This document shows positions 51,751 to 61,895 of a DNA stretch of 64,000 nucleotides, in pieces (the stretch's first letter is position 1; every line of letters starts with the position of its first letter). The notes below the pieces were generated by a model. It did not search any database, was not told where the DNA came from, and worked only from the letters and a program-made list of their open reading frames with translations. This DNA is from Coniferiporia sulphurascens. Its lineage: Eukaryota; Basidiomycota; Agaricomycetes; Hymenochaetales; Hymenochaetaceae. Location: NCBI GenBank assembly GCA_002794785.1, contig NBBA01000009.1, positions 558,001 to 622,000 of the forward strand, written 5' to 3'. Both the position numbers and the translations under genes were made by a program.

Positions 51751-54700
51751 ATGACCAGTTCTTGGGACCCTGTGCGCGTAAAGGCCCAACTGCGTCTCAC
51801 GGCTCAGCGCCTCGGCCAGCTACAGGACAGAAAGGATTCCTCGGCCCACGTTACAGGCAGGGATATTGCTACTTTACTTGGACAGCGCAATGTTTCGCTC
51901 GCACGCGCAAAAGCGCACAAACTTATCCAGGAGGAAGCGGTTAGCAGCGTGATGGAGATTTTGGAGATGTACTGCGGTGTTATCCTTGAGCACTTTGCTG
52001 ATCTGGAAAAGGAGTAAGTCGCGTCTTTCAATGAGGTTTCTTAATTAACTGAGCTTCGCGGCAGCACGCTCAACTTGCATCCAGCGACTGTTGAAGCTAT
52101 TGCGAGCATAATTTATGCTGCAGCATTCACAGAATCTCAAGGTATTGTCACCGAACCGTCTGCAGCCAAAGCCACTTACGATTGTACACTCACAGACCTC
52201 AATCTCGTCCGTGACATGTTAATATTCCGGATTGGACCTGAGTTTTCTCAATCAGCAATTCATAATAGGGACGGGCACGTTTCCCAACGGGTAATTTACT
52301 CGTTGGATCGCATATATAGTTTTGATCTTGAGTGATGATGGATTCGCTCTCCGCAGATCCTAAATTGCATGCACCGGAAGCCTTCTGCCGCCGACGTTGA
52401 CGAACGTTTACAAAAGATTGCCCGTACGTTCAATGTGGACTGGAGACCTCAGATGAGGCTAGAAGAGAAGTCCGTATTGTCTCCTTTTCAGGTCGTATCA
52501 CAGCCTAACGTTTAGCATCAGAATATCTGCGCTGTCCGAAATTTTAGATGCATCCGACATCATAGGTACCGTCGATATTCAGAAGCTTAGATTGATAGCT
52601 TCAACTGGTGAGTTCGCCAATGGCCGGGGACACTAACATACTAACGCACAAAAGGTCTTCCTGCAAACCTACCATGGTTAAGGCCGAGAGTCTGGAAGTG
52701 AGATGCGTTTTGATTCGTTTTATAAGAAACTAATTTCGATTTGCATAGGCTGTTACTCGGAACTGTTCCAGCAACAAAGATACACTGGGAAATTGAAGCG
52801 CAAAAGAAACGAGAGGGTTATTACGTGGGTCAACGAAACATTGAGGGACACCTTGCACTGATAGATACGACAGGATTTTATTCGTCGTTTACTGGTAAAC
52901 ATAGCCTCTCTCCCACCACCGGTTTCACCGCCCTCTCCTGCGGACAAATCGTTGCTTGGTTTAGTCGATTCATTAACAATGGTTCCGGCATACCTGTATC
53001 ATGGACTTGAAGACGAAGTAGAGCAGTCAACCGTATGCCCTGTCCATGATATTGCGCCCGCAGCTATCAAGATTGACTTTGCTTCGTCACTGGATGCAAG
53101 ACTGCTACTCATTCAGAACGAATCGTCAGCGGAAGACGAGAAGGACACCTCCTTTAGCAGCACGCCGGAGATTCGCCTCGATTTTGAAGACGTACCGTAC
53201 TCTTCACAAGGTGATACATTTGACCTTTCAAGTGCCGCTCAGAAGCAGCAGCCGACACAAAAGACACTATCTCTGTCAAATCAGCTTTCACCGAAGGTTT
53301 TCAGGGCTATTGCTGCACACCCCTCGCACGTCTCTGCGCTCTTGCGTTTACTTTATGTGCACAGATCGCTGGTTCCAGGAATTGAGTCTCCGAATATCGC
53401 ATCGCTACTAGTCCCTTTGTACGCTGTCATGAACCAAGAGGCAGAGCCTGCCGAGGTTGCGCATGTTGAAGCAGATACCTTTTGGCTGTTTGAGGCTTTA
53501 CTGAAAGAAGTTTCTGAGCTGGAAGAGGGAGAAGGAGAGGGTGGTTTAATATGGATGAAGAAGTTCAGGGAGCGTCTTTCCATTGTCGACAACGAATTAT
53601 TGGAAGATCTGGTTAGTGAGCCCTTCGTCTGATGTTTCTGGTATATCCTGACCTGGTGTTCACAGGTACTGAAGGGCCTGGATCCCGGCTTACCGCAATA
53701 TTCATAGTCAGTACTTGCGAACAAATTTAAGTGCTACCATTGACTATTTGTCTAGTCGGTGGCTGTCGCCTATGTTAACACATACGCTGCCACTGCCTGC
53801 TGCTCTCATGGCATGGGACGCAGTTTTTTCCCAACCGGAATTCTCGCGACAATCTAATCCCAAACTAGAACATTTATTGGATATATGTACTGCTATGCTC
53901 GTGCGGGCACGGGCTCGTTTATTGTTGTAAGGACCGGTCGTGATATTAAGCTCCAGGGCTCTGATCTGATACTGTTTGACAACAGATTGGGAAAAAATAC
54001 ACCCAAGTCTCCCGGCCTCTGGGATGTCGATGCATCTGGAATTGAGCGGCAACCTCTTAAGCCCTGGGAGTTGGGTGACGCTTTCATGGAAGAGATGACC
54101 CTCTTGCAGCGCTACCCGATTGAGGAGGCAGGGGGCATTGAAAGAGTATTGCAGGTCGCGGGGGATGTCCTTATCCAACGAATGGAACTTGCAAAGCAAC
54201 CGGAGTCTGGGGCCGTAAGTCTCGGGACGAAGATTCGGGATACTGTATGGAGAGGATTCACGAATCAGACCGTGTCTGCGGACAACTCTCCCGAAGACAG
54301 CGAAGAAGAGGATACTGAGACGGAGAACGAAGCCAATTACAACCAGGTGGACTCAAAAGATCCCAACGATTCATCTTCGCTTAATACATCAGGGTGGGCG
54401 TCCTACTTACGGAGCACGGTGATCCGGGGGATAACGAATCAAAGTGCTATGGATGTCCCTCCCTCACCAAACTCCCTTTCCCCGTCGCCTTCGCCGTCTC
54501 GCATGACATCCCGCGAACCGTCCCCTACTCGTCACTCTACCCTTCGTCCCATGTCCGAGCAAAATGATGAACAAACCTACGAGCTCTCGTCACCTCCGAG
54601 CACGAGCTCCAGTCTTTGGAATTATGCAGAGAAGCTTAAACAGTCCGACATGGCTGCAAAACTATCGAAAGTCGGTACGAATTTCTCCGCAAAGGCACTA

Positions 54701-56284
54701 GATGTTTGGAGCGCTCGTAATGCACCTGCCAATAACACCCTCGCGACCAGCGAACAGGGTCACCTATCAAAGACCGAGAACTCTCTGTCGACTAGTTCAA
54801 TGATTGGTAGAAGTGTCGTCGAGGAGAACAGGCAGGACACAATTTCTATCACTGATCACTCGAGTAGCTACTCCCCTCCGCCTAGACCCGCGTTTTTCAA
54901 ACCCCCTAGGGATACGAGGATATTCACGACCGAGGAAATGTCATCCCTCGCCATTCCCGAGAGCCCTGAATCCGCCAACTCTTTATTATCCACTTCTTTG
55001 GTGCATAGTAGGGTCGAATCTCTTGCTAGTAATCTACCTTCCTGGACCGGGCTCCTACCTGTTACACCAAAGTCGGCAAAGACCGGACCTCGACCCCTTC
55101 TGTTAAAAGCCTCTTCTCTTGTTACGTCTACGACGGTCAACCACGTGTCTAGATCGGAGAATAGCACGCCCATCCCGAATAATAACCAATGGACCGAGGT
55201 TCTGCAGAGTAAAGCACAGTCTCCGAGGCATAGGGATTCGCAGGCTTCTCAGACATCTGTTTCTTCGCGACACTCAAACCCCAGCAGCTCATCCAAGACG
55301 GGTGCAGGAGGCTGGGATTCTGACACTTCCGTAAGCCGTGTTGTGCCGTTGAATCGCGCATCCATGTCCCCGATGGCTCCAGTCTTCAGGGCGTCGCGCA
55401 TGCACAGAAATGCCTCGGCGTCCTCCCAATCGGAATTCGGCGTCCTCAGCCCAAAGGCGCCTTCAGATAGCTCGCCTAAGGAGGGTGCGCGTGGGAGTGG
55501 CTCGCGAGGGAGCCTTGGCTGGGAACGGACGCCTATCCCTGACTCACCGTCAACCGGTCGTTCTTCACCGCCACCCCGGACGCCTGTGACCAATGGTAGT
55601 ATCGCCCGAACTTCCATCCGGATCACTATACCTGACCAGCAGCGCGGGTCTGTTGTCTTAGCCGAGCCTAGCGTCCCGGCTTTAGACCCAGTACCGCAAT
55701 CGTCGAAGAAGTCCCATCGCAAGGTGCCTTCGCCAATAACTTTGGTGCCCTCGGGAGATACATCAGATTCCTCAATTCCCTCTGCCTCGCCATTGAACAG
55801 GGTCGCGCCGCGTGTCCGTTCAAAGCGTCACGGGTCCCAGGCGCGCCAGTCGTCCCTGCGAGAGCGTGAACCAGCGACGGGATCTGCAGTCGGACAAACC
55901 CAGTCTGTGCCTGTACCGAGTCCGCGCACACTTGCCGCTCCGGATCCGGATACAGATTTCGATGTCGCTACGACGCCAAAAGCGGCACACTTCCCTTCGA
56001 CATCTCCGACAGACGGATCCATGCGCTCTCCCAGACGTCGGAAGATCTCGATGGAGGGCCATGAACGCCGGCGCAAAATCTCAGGGGAGTCGAACTCCAC
56101 TCGCACACGCAAAGTCTCGGGGGAGTCAAAGCCCACGCGGACACGAAAGATTTCCGGAGAAGGTATTCACAAGCGCGACAGCATGGCTGACGACGGTGAT
56201 GACGAGGGGTACGACGAGCTTCTGAGTGCGTATGAAAGCGAGGAGGGTTCAAAGGACGGCCGTGAGTTGTCATCTGAGGCATAA
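51751..56284 (+). CDS. IST1-domain / degenerate TBC-domain fusion protein
   Basis: The N-terminus is an IST1 (ESCRT-III-like, Vps4 regulator) domain: AQLRLTAQRLGQLQDRKDS, KAHKLIQEEAVSSVMEILEM, YCGVILEHFADLEKE, VEAIASIIYAAAFTESQ, LTDLNLVRDMLIFRIGPEFS and LQKIARTFNVDW. A 46 nt intron (52470-52515, GTCCGT donor, CCTAAC branch point, TTTAG acceptor) removes an in-frame stop and joins it to a TBC-like part. That part reads DIQKLRLIASTGLPANLPWL, RPRVWKLLLGTVPATKIHWE, SALLRLLYVHRSLVPGIES and RWLSPMLTHTLPLPAALMAW. The usual TBC catalytic IxxDxxR and YxQ motifs are not visible. From about 54000 the protein is a ~760-residue disordered Ser/Pro tail. If the intron were retained, the IST1 part would end at 52515 and a separate TBC gene would begin near 52452. 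Confidence 0.72.
56033..56161 (+). repeat. tandem RxRxxS phospho-site repeat (coding)
   Basis: Four degenerate copies of an 11-13 residue unit near the C-terminus of the IST1-TBC protein: RRRKISMEGHE, RRRKISGESNS, RTRKVSGESKP and RTRKISGEG. Each has Arg at -5 and -3 before Ser, the consensus of AGC kinases such as Ypk1/Sch9/Akt. Copies 2-4 share SGE after the basic core, which points to local duplication. Confidence 0.75.
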
Positions 56285-56960
56285 GCGGGTATCTGTTATT
56301 CCTTTTTTGCATACGGATTTCGCGACGTTATTCCCCTTGCTTCATATTATTCATTGTTTTTATGTTTTTTAACGTCTCATAGCCAATCCACTGGCTTCAC
56401 GCACGCGATATGGTTTAGTCGAATTGACACATAATGACACGCATTCTCATGTTTATTCGCGGGATAGAGCATCTTTCATCCCTCGATACACTTCTAGTAA
56501 GATGGGGAAGTGAGGCAGCGTGTTCTGCATTAATGTGGACAAGTGATCAGACGGGTAAGAGGAGCCACAAGAACAAAGAGTACCTCAAAGATGACGACAA
56601 GCTCGCACTTATCGACGGACCGGCTGACCATGACAGCAAGATAATAACGCACGTTCCATCGGCGAAGGGCTTCATTGATGACTATGTCTTTTATGTACAT
56701 CGAAGGAATAAACCTTCTGGATACAAAAAGTGGATGTAACGGGCCTCTATGCGTCTCCAGCTGTACGCCATGAGGAGGGAGAACTAGAATAGATTCTGGC
56801 TATCGCTTTAGAAATGGAGTCACACAGAGCGATGATAAAACATGGAGAGTACCATAGATGACCGCAGTACACCTCCAATACGCGTATAATAAGCATACTC
56901 CGGTCAAAGCCAGGAGACACTGCGGATCACCCTGGCTCTCCAGACGAGGGTCAGCCGAAT
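56285..56960. other. convergent intergenic region with one doubtful ORF
   Basis: T-rich 3' flank of the fusion gene. A 101-codon plus-strand frame (56434-56739, start MTRILMFIRGIEHLSSLD, end NKPSGYKKWM) is charged and plausible-looking. It has no recognisable family, no clear promoter, and sits in the terminator side of two converging genes. Confidence 0.35.
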
Positions 56961-57403
56961 TCACTGGTCCGGCATGAAAGGCCATACTTTATAGTATAGG
57001 AACGCGACAAGTGCAACAAAGGACGAATGTGCCCACGCATTGGGACCCAGCGTTCCTAGTAAACCTCCTGGTCCACTAGGCCCGTGGGCGTGACGGTTGC
57101 CAGTGTAGTAGCGATATTCAGTAAAGCCGCCGTCTGAGATTATTTCAAATTGAGAGTTGAGTCTGGCTTGTTCGTTATCCGCATTGGTGTCTCCTGGACT
57201 TTGCTGTTGCATGGCAAGGTCATAGTACCCGCTGGTGACTGCAGCCGGTTCACTTGCTGCGTTTACGGGCACGTGAGACTCGGAGTCACTCTACTCAGAA
57301 TTACATCCATCCAACCTCTTCTGGTATTATTCAACTGAGGTCCTACATTGCCATTCTCCAGATGTTTGATGTCTTGTGGTCGTGCTCTTTTTGCGACAGG
57401 CAT
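56961..57403 (-). CDS. small tail-anchored hypothetical protein
   Basis: Two exons. Exon 1 is MPVAKRARPQDIKHLENGN (start 57401-57403). An intron from GTAGGA to GAGTAG (about 57286-57346) joins it in phase 0 to SDSESHVPVNAASEPAAV. The protein is about 120 residues, polar and Gln/Asn/Gly-rich (SPGDTNADNEQARLNSQF, then FTEYRYYTGNRHAHGPSGPG). It ends with one hydrophobic helix SSFVALVAFLYYKVWPFMPD. This shape suggests a tail-anchored ER or mitochondrial protein. No family was recognised. The clean splice phase and terminal helix favour a real gene. Confidence 0.6.
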
Positions 57404-57896
57404 TTGTGCCCATCCAAGTTATACAACTCGGTAACTACCGAACTAACGCACATACCCTCAGGCTGCCGACTATTGCTACGGCGGCCGGGGCCCCTGTTGG
57501 TTTACAAGCACTCTGGATGGTCGTATCTCGTTCTGATCACTGCTGTCCAGTTTCCTTCCAACCCGAATGTTGTCTATTGAAATATTTGCGGTATAGATTA
57601 TGCCTTAACACGGACCAAGTTACCCCGGACTGATACGAAACAAAGGGCACAGCATCTGTTGAGTACTGAGGCTGACCGAATCCTTCTCGGACTCTCCAGT
57701 TCAAACTCTCTCTTTTACCATCAATCAGGGCAGGAACCTGAAACTTCCAATCCTCTTTTACGACTCTCACGACTTGCCTTCTGCAGCCAGGGGCCTTACT
57801 TTCTTTAGTATACGACGTTCCTGCTGCTGGCCAGCATAGATTCAGGTATCTGTCCTGCGGTGTCTGGTTTTTTCGCGATCTCTTCGACAAGCTGTC
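57404..57896. other. divergent intergenic region
   Basis: Promoters of the small tail-anchored gene and the GH5 gene. A 123-codon minus-strand frame (57537-57908) overlaps the GH5 start and is probably chance. Possible unrecognised 5' exons of GH5 cannot be ruled out. Confidence 0.4.
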
Positions 57897-60025
57897 ATGT
57901 TGCCACATCCTGATCTACTGTCTGCGCTCCTGAAGGCACTAGGCCTTACTCAAAGTGTTTACAAGCCTATTCCAGACCTGATAGATGGTGTCATTGATTC
58001 TGTCGACGGCATAACGCACGGCCTTGGACTCCCAGGCATTTCTGATTTACCCCTAATTGGATCTCTTTTGGACGTCGGGAACCCTCAGATGGATCCTTAC
58101 GGGTCAATCGCGCCTGAGGATGCCGAATCGCTGGATGCCACATCATGCAATGTTGATCCATATGATCCGCCCCAGGTCTTATCTCAGACATTTCCGGCTT
58201 TTGACCAGGTGAAAGCGAATGTCTTTCGGTATAGGCAGCAACAATCCGTCAATCTTGGTTCCTGGTGAGTGCTTTTTTTGATAGTTCACAGAACCATTGC
58301 TAACGTTTCCATCCCCACTTTGATCACTTTGATAGGTTCGTCCACGAGCAGTGGATGACACCATCGCCGTTCAATTGTGCCTCAAGTCCACAATCTGCCG
58401 AAATAGATATTGCGTCCGGCTGGGGGAACACAACCGCTGCCCAGGTCATTCTGGAACGTCACTGGGATACCTTCATCAATCAGTCTGACTTCGAGTATTT
58501 GGCTTCCATCGGCATAAATACAGTCCGCCTTCCCATTGGTTACTGGAGTCTGGGGCCAGATTATTGTCAAGGAACTCCATTTGAAGCGTACGCCGATGTC
58601 TACACCAATTCGTGGAGTCGAATCGTGCGTGCGATTAACTGGGCCAACGAGGCTGATATTGGGGTACTCGTCGATCTACACGGTGCCGTCGGAAGTCAGA
58701 ATGGCCAGCCTCATTCCGGAATCTCCGATGGCCAGGCCAACCTTTTTAACAACGCTACAAATATGAACTTGACGATTAACGTCTTGACTTTCCTCGTCCA
58801 GCAGCTTGCCTCGGTGACGAATGTTGTCGGGATAGAAATTCTCAATGAACCGAATAATGACCCCTCCCTTCCTGACTTTTGTAAGTCTGATTTACAAAGA
58901 AACGTCCATGGGCCGTTGTTGACCATAAATCTACTAATAGACACGCGCGCAATTAATACAATGCGCCAGGTTTCCACCATGGCCTCAGATCTTCCCCTGT
59001 ATATACATGATGCCTTCAATTTGGACGAATTCAGTGGATTCGTGGCATCGCGATCGGACTTTATTGTGGAGGATCATCATTCTTATTTTGTTTTTGATAA
59101 CGAAGATATCTCTCGCGATGCGGATCAGGATACAGGAGAAGTCCAGGGTACGATGGATGACCAACTGAGCTCGGCGTCTGGGAAGCAGCGTCGCAATCTG
59201 GTCATTGGGGAATGGTCTGGTGCTCTCGTCTCAAGCAGCTTAGCGAATGAAACGAACCCCATGCTTGCGCGTCAACAGTTTTGTCAGGGGCAGGCACAAG
59301 TATATGAAAATACGACTGCAGGCTGGCACTTTTGGAGCTACATGAAGGAAGGGTGCGACACTGACCTGGACTGGTGCTTCAAAAATGCTGTTGGGAACAC
59401 TCTTCCGCCGCTGTTCTTCTCCTTTGACTGTGGCCCGCAGACGGTTTCCTCAGACCTGGTATACCCTGCTGGCGCAATTGCTGGAACGGAGCTTCCCCCA
59501 ATGATGGAGGTTTTTGGCCTGGAAAACAGCGAGCCTTCGTGGACTTCAATTGAAATGGCTTCCTCGGGTGCTGTCCCATATCACTCGCCGACAGACTCGA
59601 GCTCGAATATTGCAACTGGGACTCTAACAGCTCTCGATGTCTCCTCTACCCCAACTCAAGGAACCTCAAAGAGAGACTTAGGCGCCCACTTCGATCGGTT
59701 CTCTGCGATCCATTCCCATCGTGGACCCCTTTTGAATGCTAAAAGCAACAAAAGAGACAATGTCACATCGGCATCGATGTCTGATATGACCCCGACGGAG
59801 CGCTCTATCACTAAAGGCTATTCGGACGGTTTTCTGACAGCAAAGATATTTGCACAATATGGCATGTCTAAGCTTGGATTCACTGGGCAGTACATCTCTG
59901 ATAGCATAAATACGCTTGGATCTGGTGTCATCTCACCGGGGACCGAAGACTACTACAGTGAATGGTTTCTTCAAGGTCTGGAGGATGCACAAGGATCGAT
60001 TAATGCGCGATGTTCGGCGAATTAG
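57897..60025 (+). CDS. GH5 exo-beta-1,3-glucanase
   Basis: Glycoside hydrolase family 5 (subfamily 9 type) that trims beta-1,3-glucan in the cell wall. The N-terminal region MLPHPDLLSALLKALGL, VYKPIPDLIDGVIDSVDG is followed by the catalytic domain: QQSVNLGSWFVHEQWMTPS, IDIASGWGNTTAAQVILERH, FEYLASIGINTVRLPIGYWS and IGVLVDLHGAVGSQNGQPHS. The acid/base Glu is in IEILNEPNND and the nucleophile Glu in LVIGEWSGAL. Two introns: one near 58265-58335, and one of 63 nt near 58878-58941 that stays in frame and joins DF to YTRAINTM. A Ser/Thr-rich linker and a C-terminal helical segment (SITKGYSDGFLTAKIFAQYG) follow the domain. No classical signal peptide is seen at the chosen start. Confidence 0.9.
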
Positions 60026-60098
60026 TTAATAATTGTACCTGGAATATTACATCTTTTCAAAATAATCTATGTAAACAATCAAAAGACGGAGAATATTA

Positions 60099-61759
60099 AT
60101 GTTGATGACCGACGCGCGGTTATATCCGGTCAAGTACGCGTTAAACGCGTTTGGAACGAGCGTGTTTTGCATACTTCTCATCCTCTTGGAAACTTCAGCT
60201 TATGTCGACCTGTCTCTCGACATGGCAAACGTAGGAAAGAAAGCCATTGGACTCGCCCGTGATCTACTCGTCAACCCGGCCCATGGTTGGAAGTTAGCAA
60301 CCTTGATCGTCCTAGGGGATGCCATTTTGACGCAGTTAATTATTCGTTTCATACGATGTGGGCAGCCTACCTTTCAGAAACACCGGTCTGCGAGCTCACA
60401 AACTAAGATACGGAGATTGATTGGGAGACATACATGTACCATATAGAACTCTATCTCAAGGGCGAACGGGACTATTCAGCCATTTCTGGTCCGACGGGAC
60501 CACTCGTGTCAGTCGACCGTCTCTCTCTTTTGCGCACTGCTTTAACACCCCAACCATCGAAGTTATCCCGCAGGTCATGTTTACATACACGAGGCACTAT
60601 ACAAAGTAACCTCCCTTGGTCTGAATATACCGCTGGCCCAGCAAATTTATGGGGGCCTTTATCTTGTCTCTGTTGCACTAAGCTGCGCAATCTACCTCCA
60701 GGCCGGGAACAGCCCGAACTGGATAATGCTTGCTTTACCACTAAGCAAGAGGCTACATTCCGTCTATTCCTTGCGGCTATTTAACGATTGCTGGGCTACG
60801 GTTGGCGCACAAGCTGCAATCCTAGCACTGGGTGGTGGATACTACAGCATGGCTGTCATATTGTTTAGGTATGTACGAACATATTCAGGCTCCATCGCCG
60901 ACGATACTGCAGGTTGATATCATCCACTAGCCTAGCCATATCTGTCAAGATGTCTGGTTTACTCTACATACCGGGTCTTTTAATCGTCCTCTGGCAACGT
61001 CTTGGTATTTCACAGACTGTCCTCTACGTTTTCCTCATGGCCTTGTTCCAAGCTGTACTTGGTTGGCCGTTTCTGTCTGAATACCCTCGACAATACTTGT
61101 CAGGCGCCTTCGATTTGTCTCGAGTGTTTTTGTTTAAATGGACCGTCAACTGGCGCTTCCTCGGCGAAGACGCCTTCCTGAACCCTGTCTGGGCAAAGGC
61201 ACTCTTGTTGGGCCACGTCTGTACGCTTTTGACCTTTGCTCACTATAAGTGGTGCAGACGGGAAGGAGGAGTTCTCCGTCTGTTATTGAAAACGCTGAGA
61301 AACCCCTGGCTTCCGTCTCGTTCTCTCTCGGCCGATTGTAAGACTCTTTGAACGTTATTGGTTGATGTGATTTGACAAGACAATTGTGCTTCAGACGTGA
61401 CGACAGTGCTGATGACTTCGAATCTGATTGGAATTGTATTCGCAAGATCGTTGCATTACCAATTTTACTCATGGTATGCCCAGCAGATACCCTTCTTGGT
61501 TTGGCGGACTCCGTACCCCTCTGTGGTGAAGTAAGTTTCGTTTTTGACAGAATCCCTGGTATCACTGTGACCCTTAATATCTTCCCTCAGGCTGGCCATC
61601 GTTTTCGGAATTGAATATGCGTGGAATGTATTCCCGTCAACGATTACGTCGTCAGCAGTACTGGTGACGGCAAATATAGTCCTTTTAGCGGGCGTGTGGT
61701 TTAGTTCATCGGCAGGCCGAGAGAGATCCCCGGCCGGTATTTCTGAAAAACTGGAGTAG
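60099..61759 (+). CDS. ALG3: Dol-P-Man:Man5GlcNAc2-PP-Dol alpha-1,3-mannosyltransferase
   Basis: ER membrane enzyme that adds the first lumenal mannose (Man6) to the lipid-linked N-glycan precursor, using dolichol-phosphate-mannose. Multi-spanning protein with the family motifs [80 protein letters not shown] and [35 protein letters not shown] follows near the C-terminus. The hydrophilic tail is short ([14 protein letters not shown]). About eight short introns are needed. Start at 60099 because [13 protein letters not shown] follows directly; a second in-frame Met lies two codons later. Confidence 0.92.
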
Positions 61760-61895
61760 ATATACACTTTGAATATATCTTATCTGGACAGCCTAACCTT
61801 TCGGGGGAAGTTCTCCATCTATGAGATAGGCGCGATAATTATATTTGCTACAGTCTTCAAATGGTAAATGCTACACTGCAGAGCTGGAGCGCCTG

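Noticed and set aside
56434..56739. 101-codon plus-strand ORF between two converging genes
   Set aside because: Charged and plausible in composition, but it matches no family, shows no promoter or intron and lies in a 3' flank. Kept only as a note in the intergenic entry.
57537..57908. 123-codon minus-strand ORF overlapping the GH5 start
   Set aside because: It has no recognisable domain and no splice structure, and it overlaps the start of a firmly identified gene on the other strand. Such a length is possible by chance.
58878..58941. Extra residues after LPDF in the glucanase
   Set aside because: The stretch starts GTAAGT and ends ATAG, and its removal restores the family sequence DFYTRAINTM. 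It is an intron, not an insertion.
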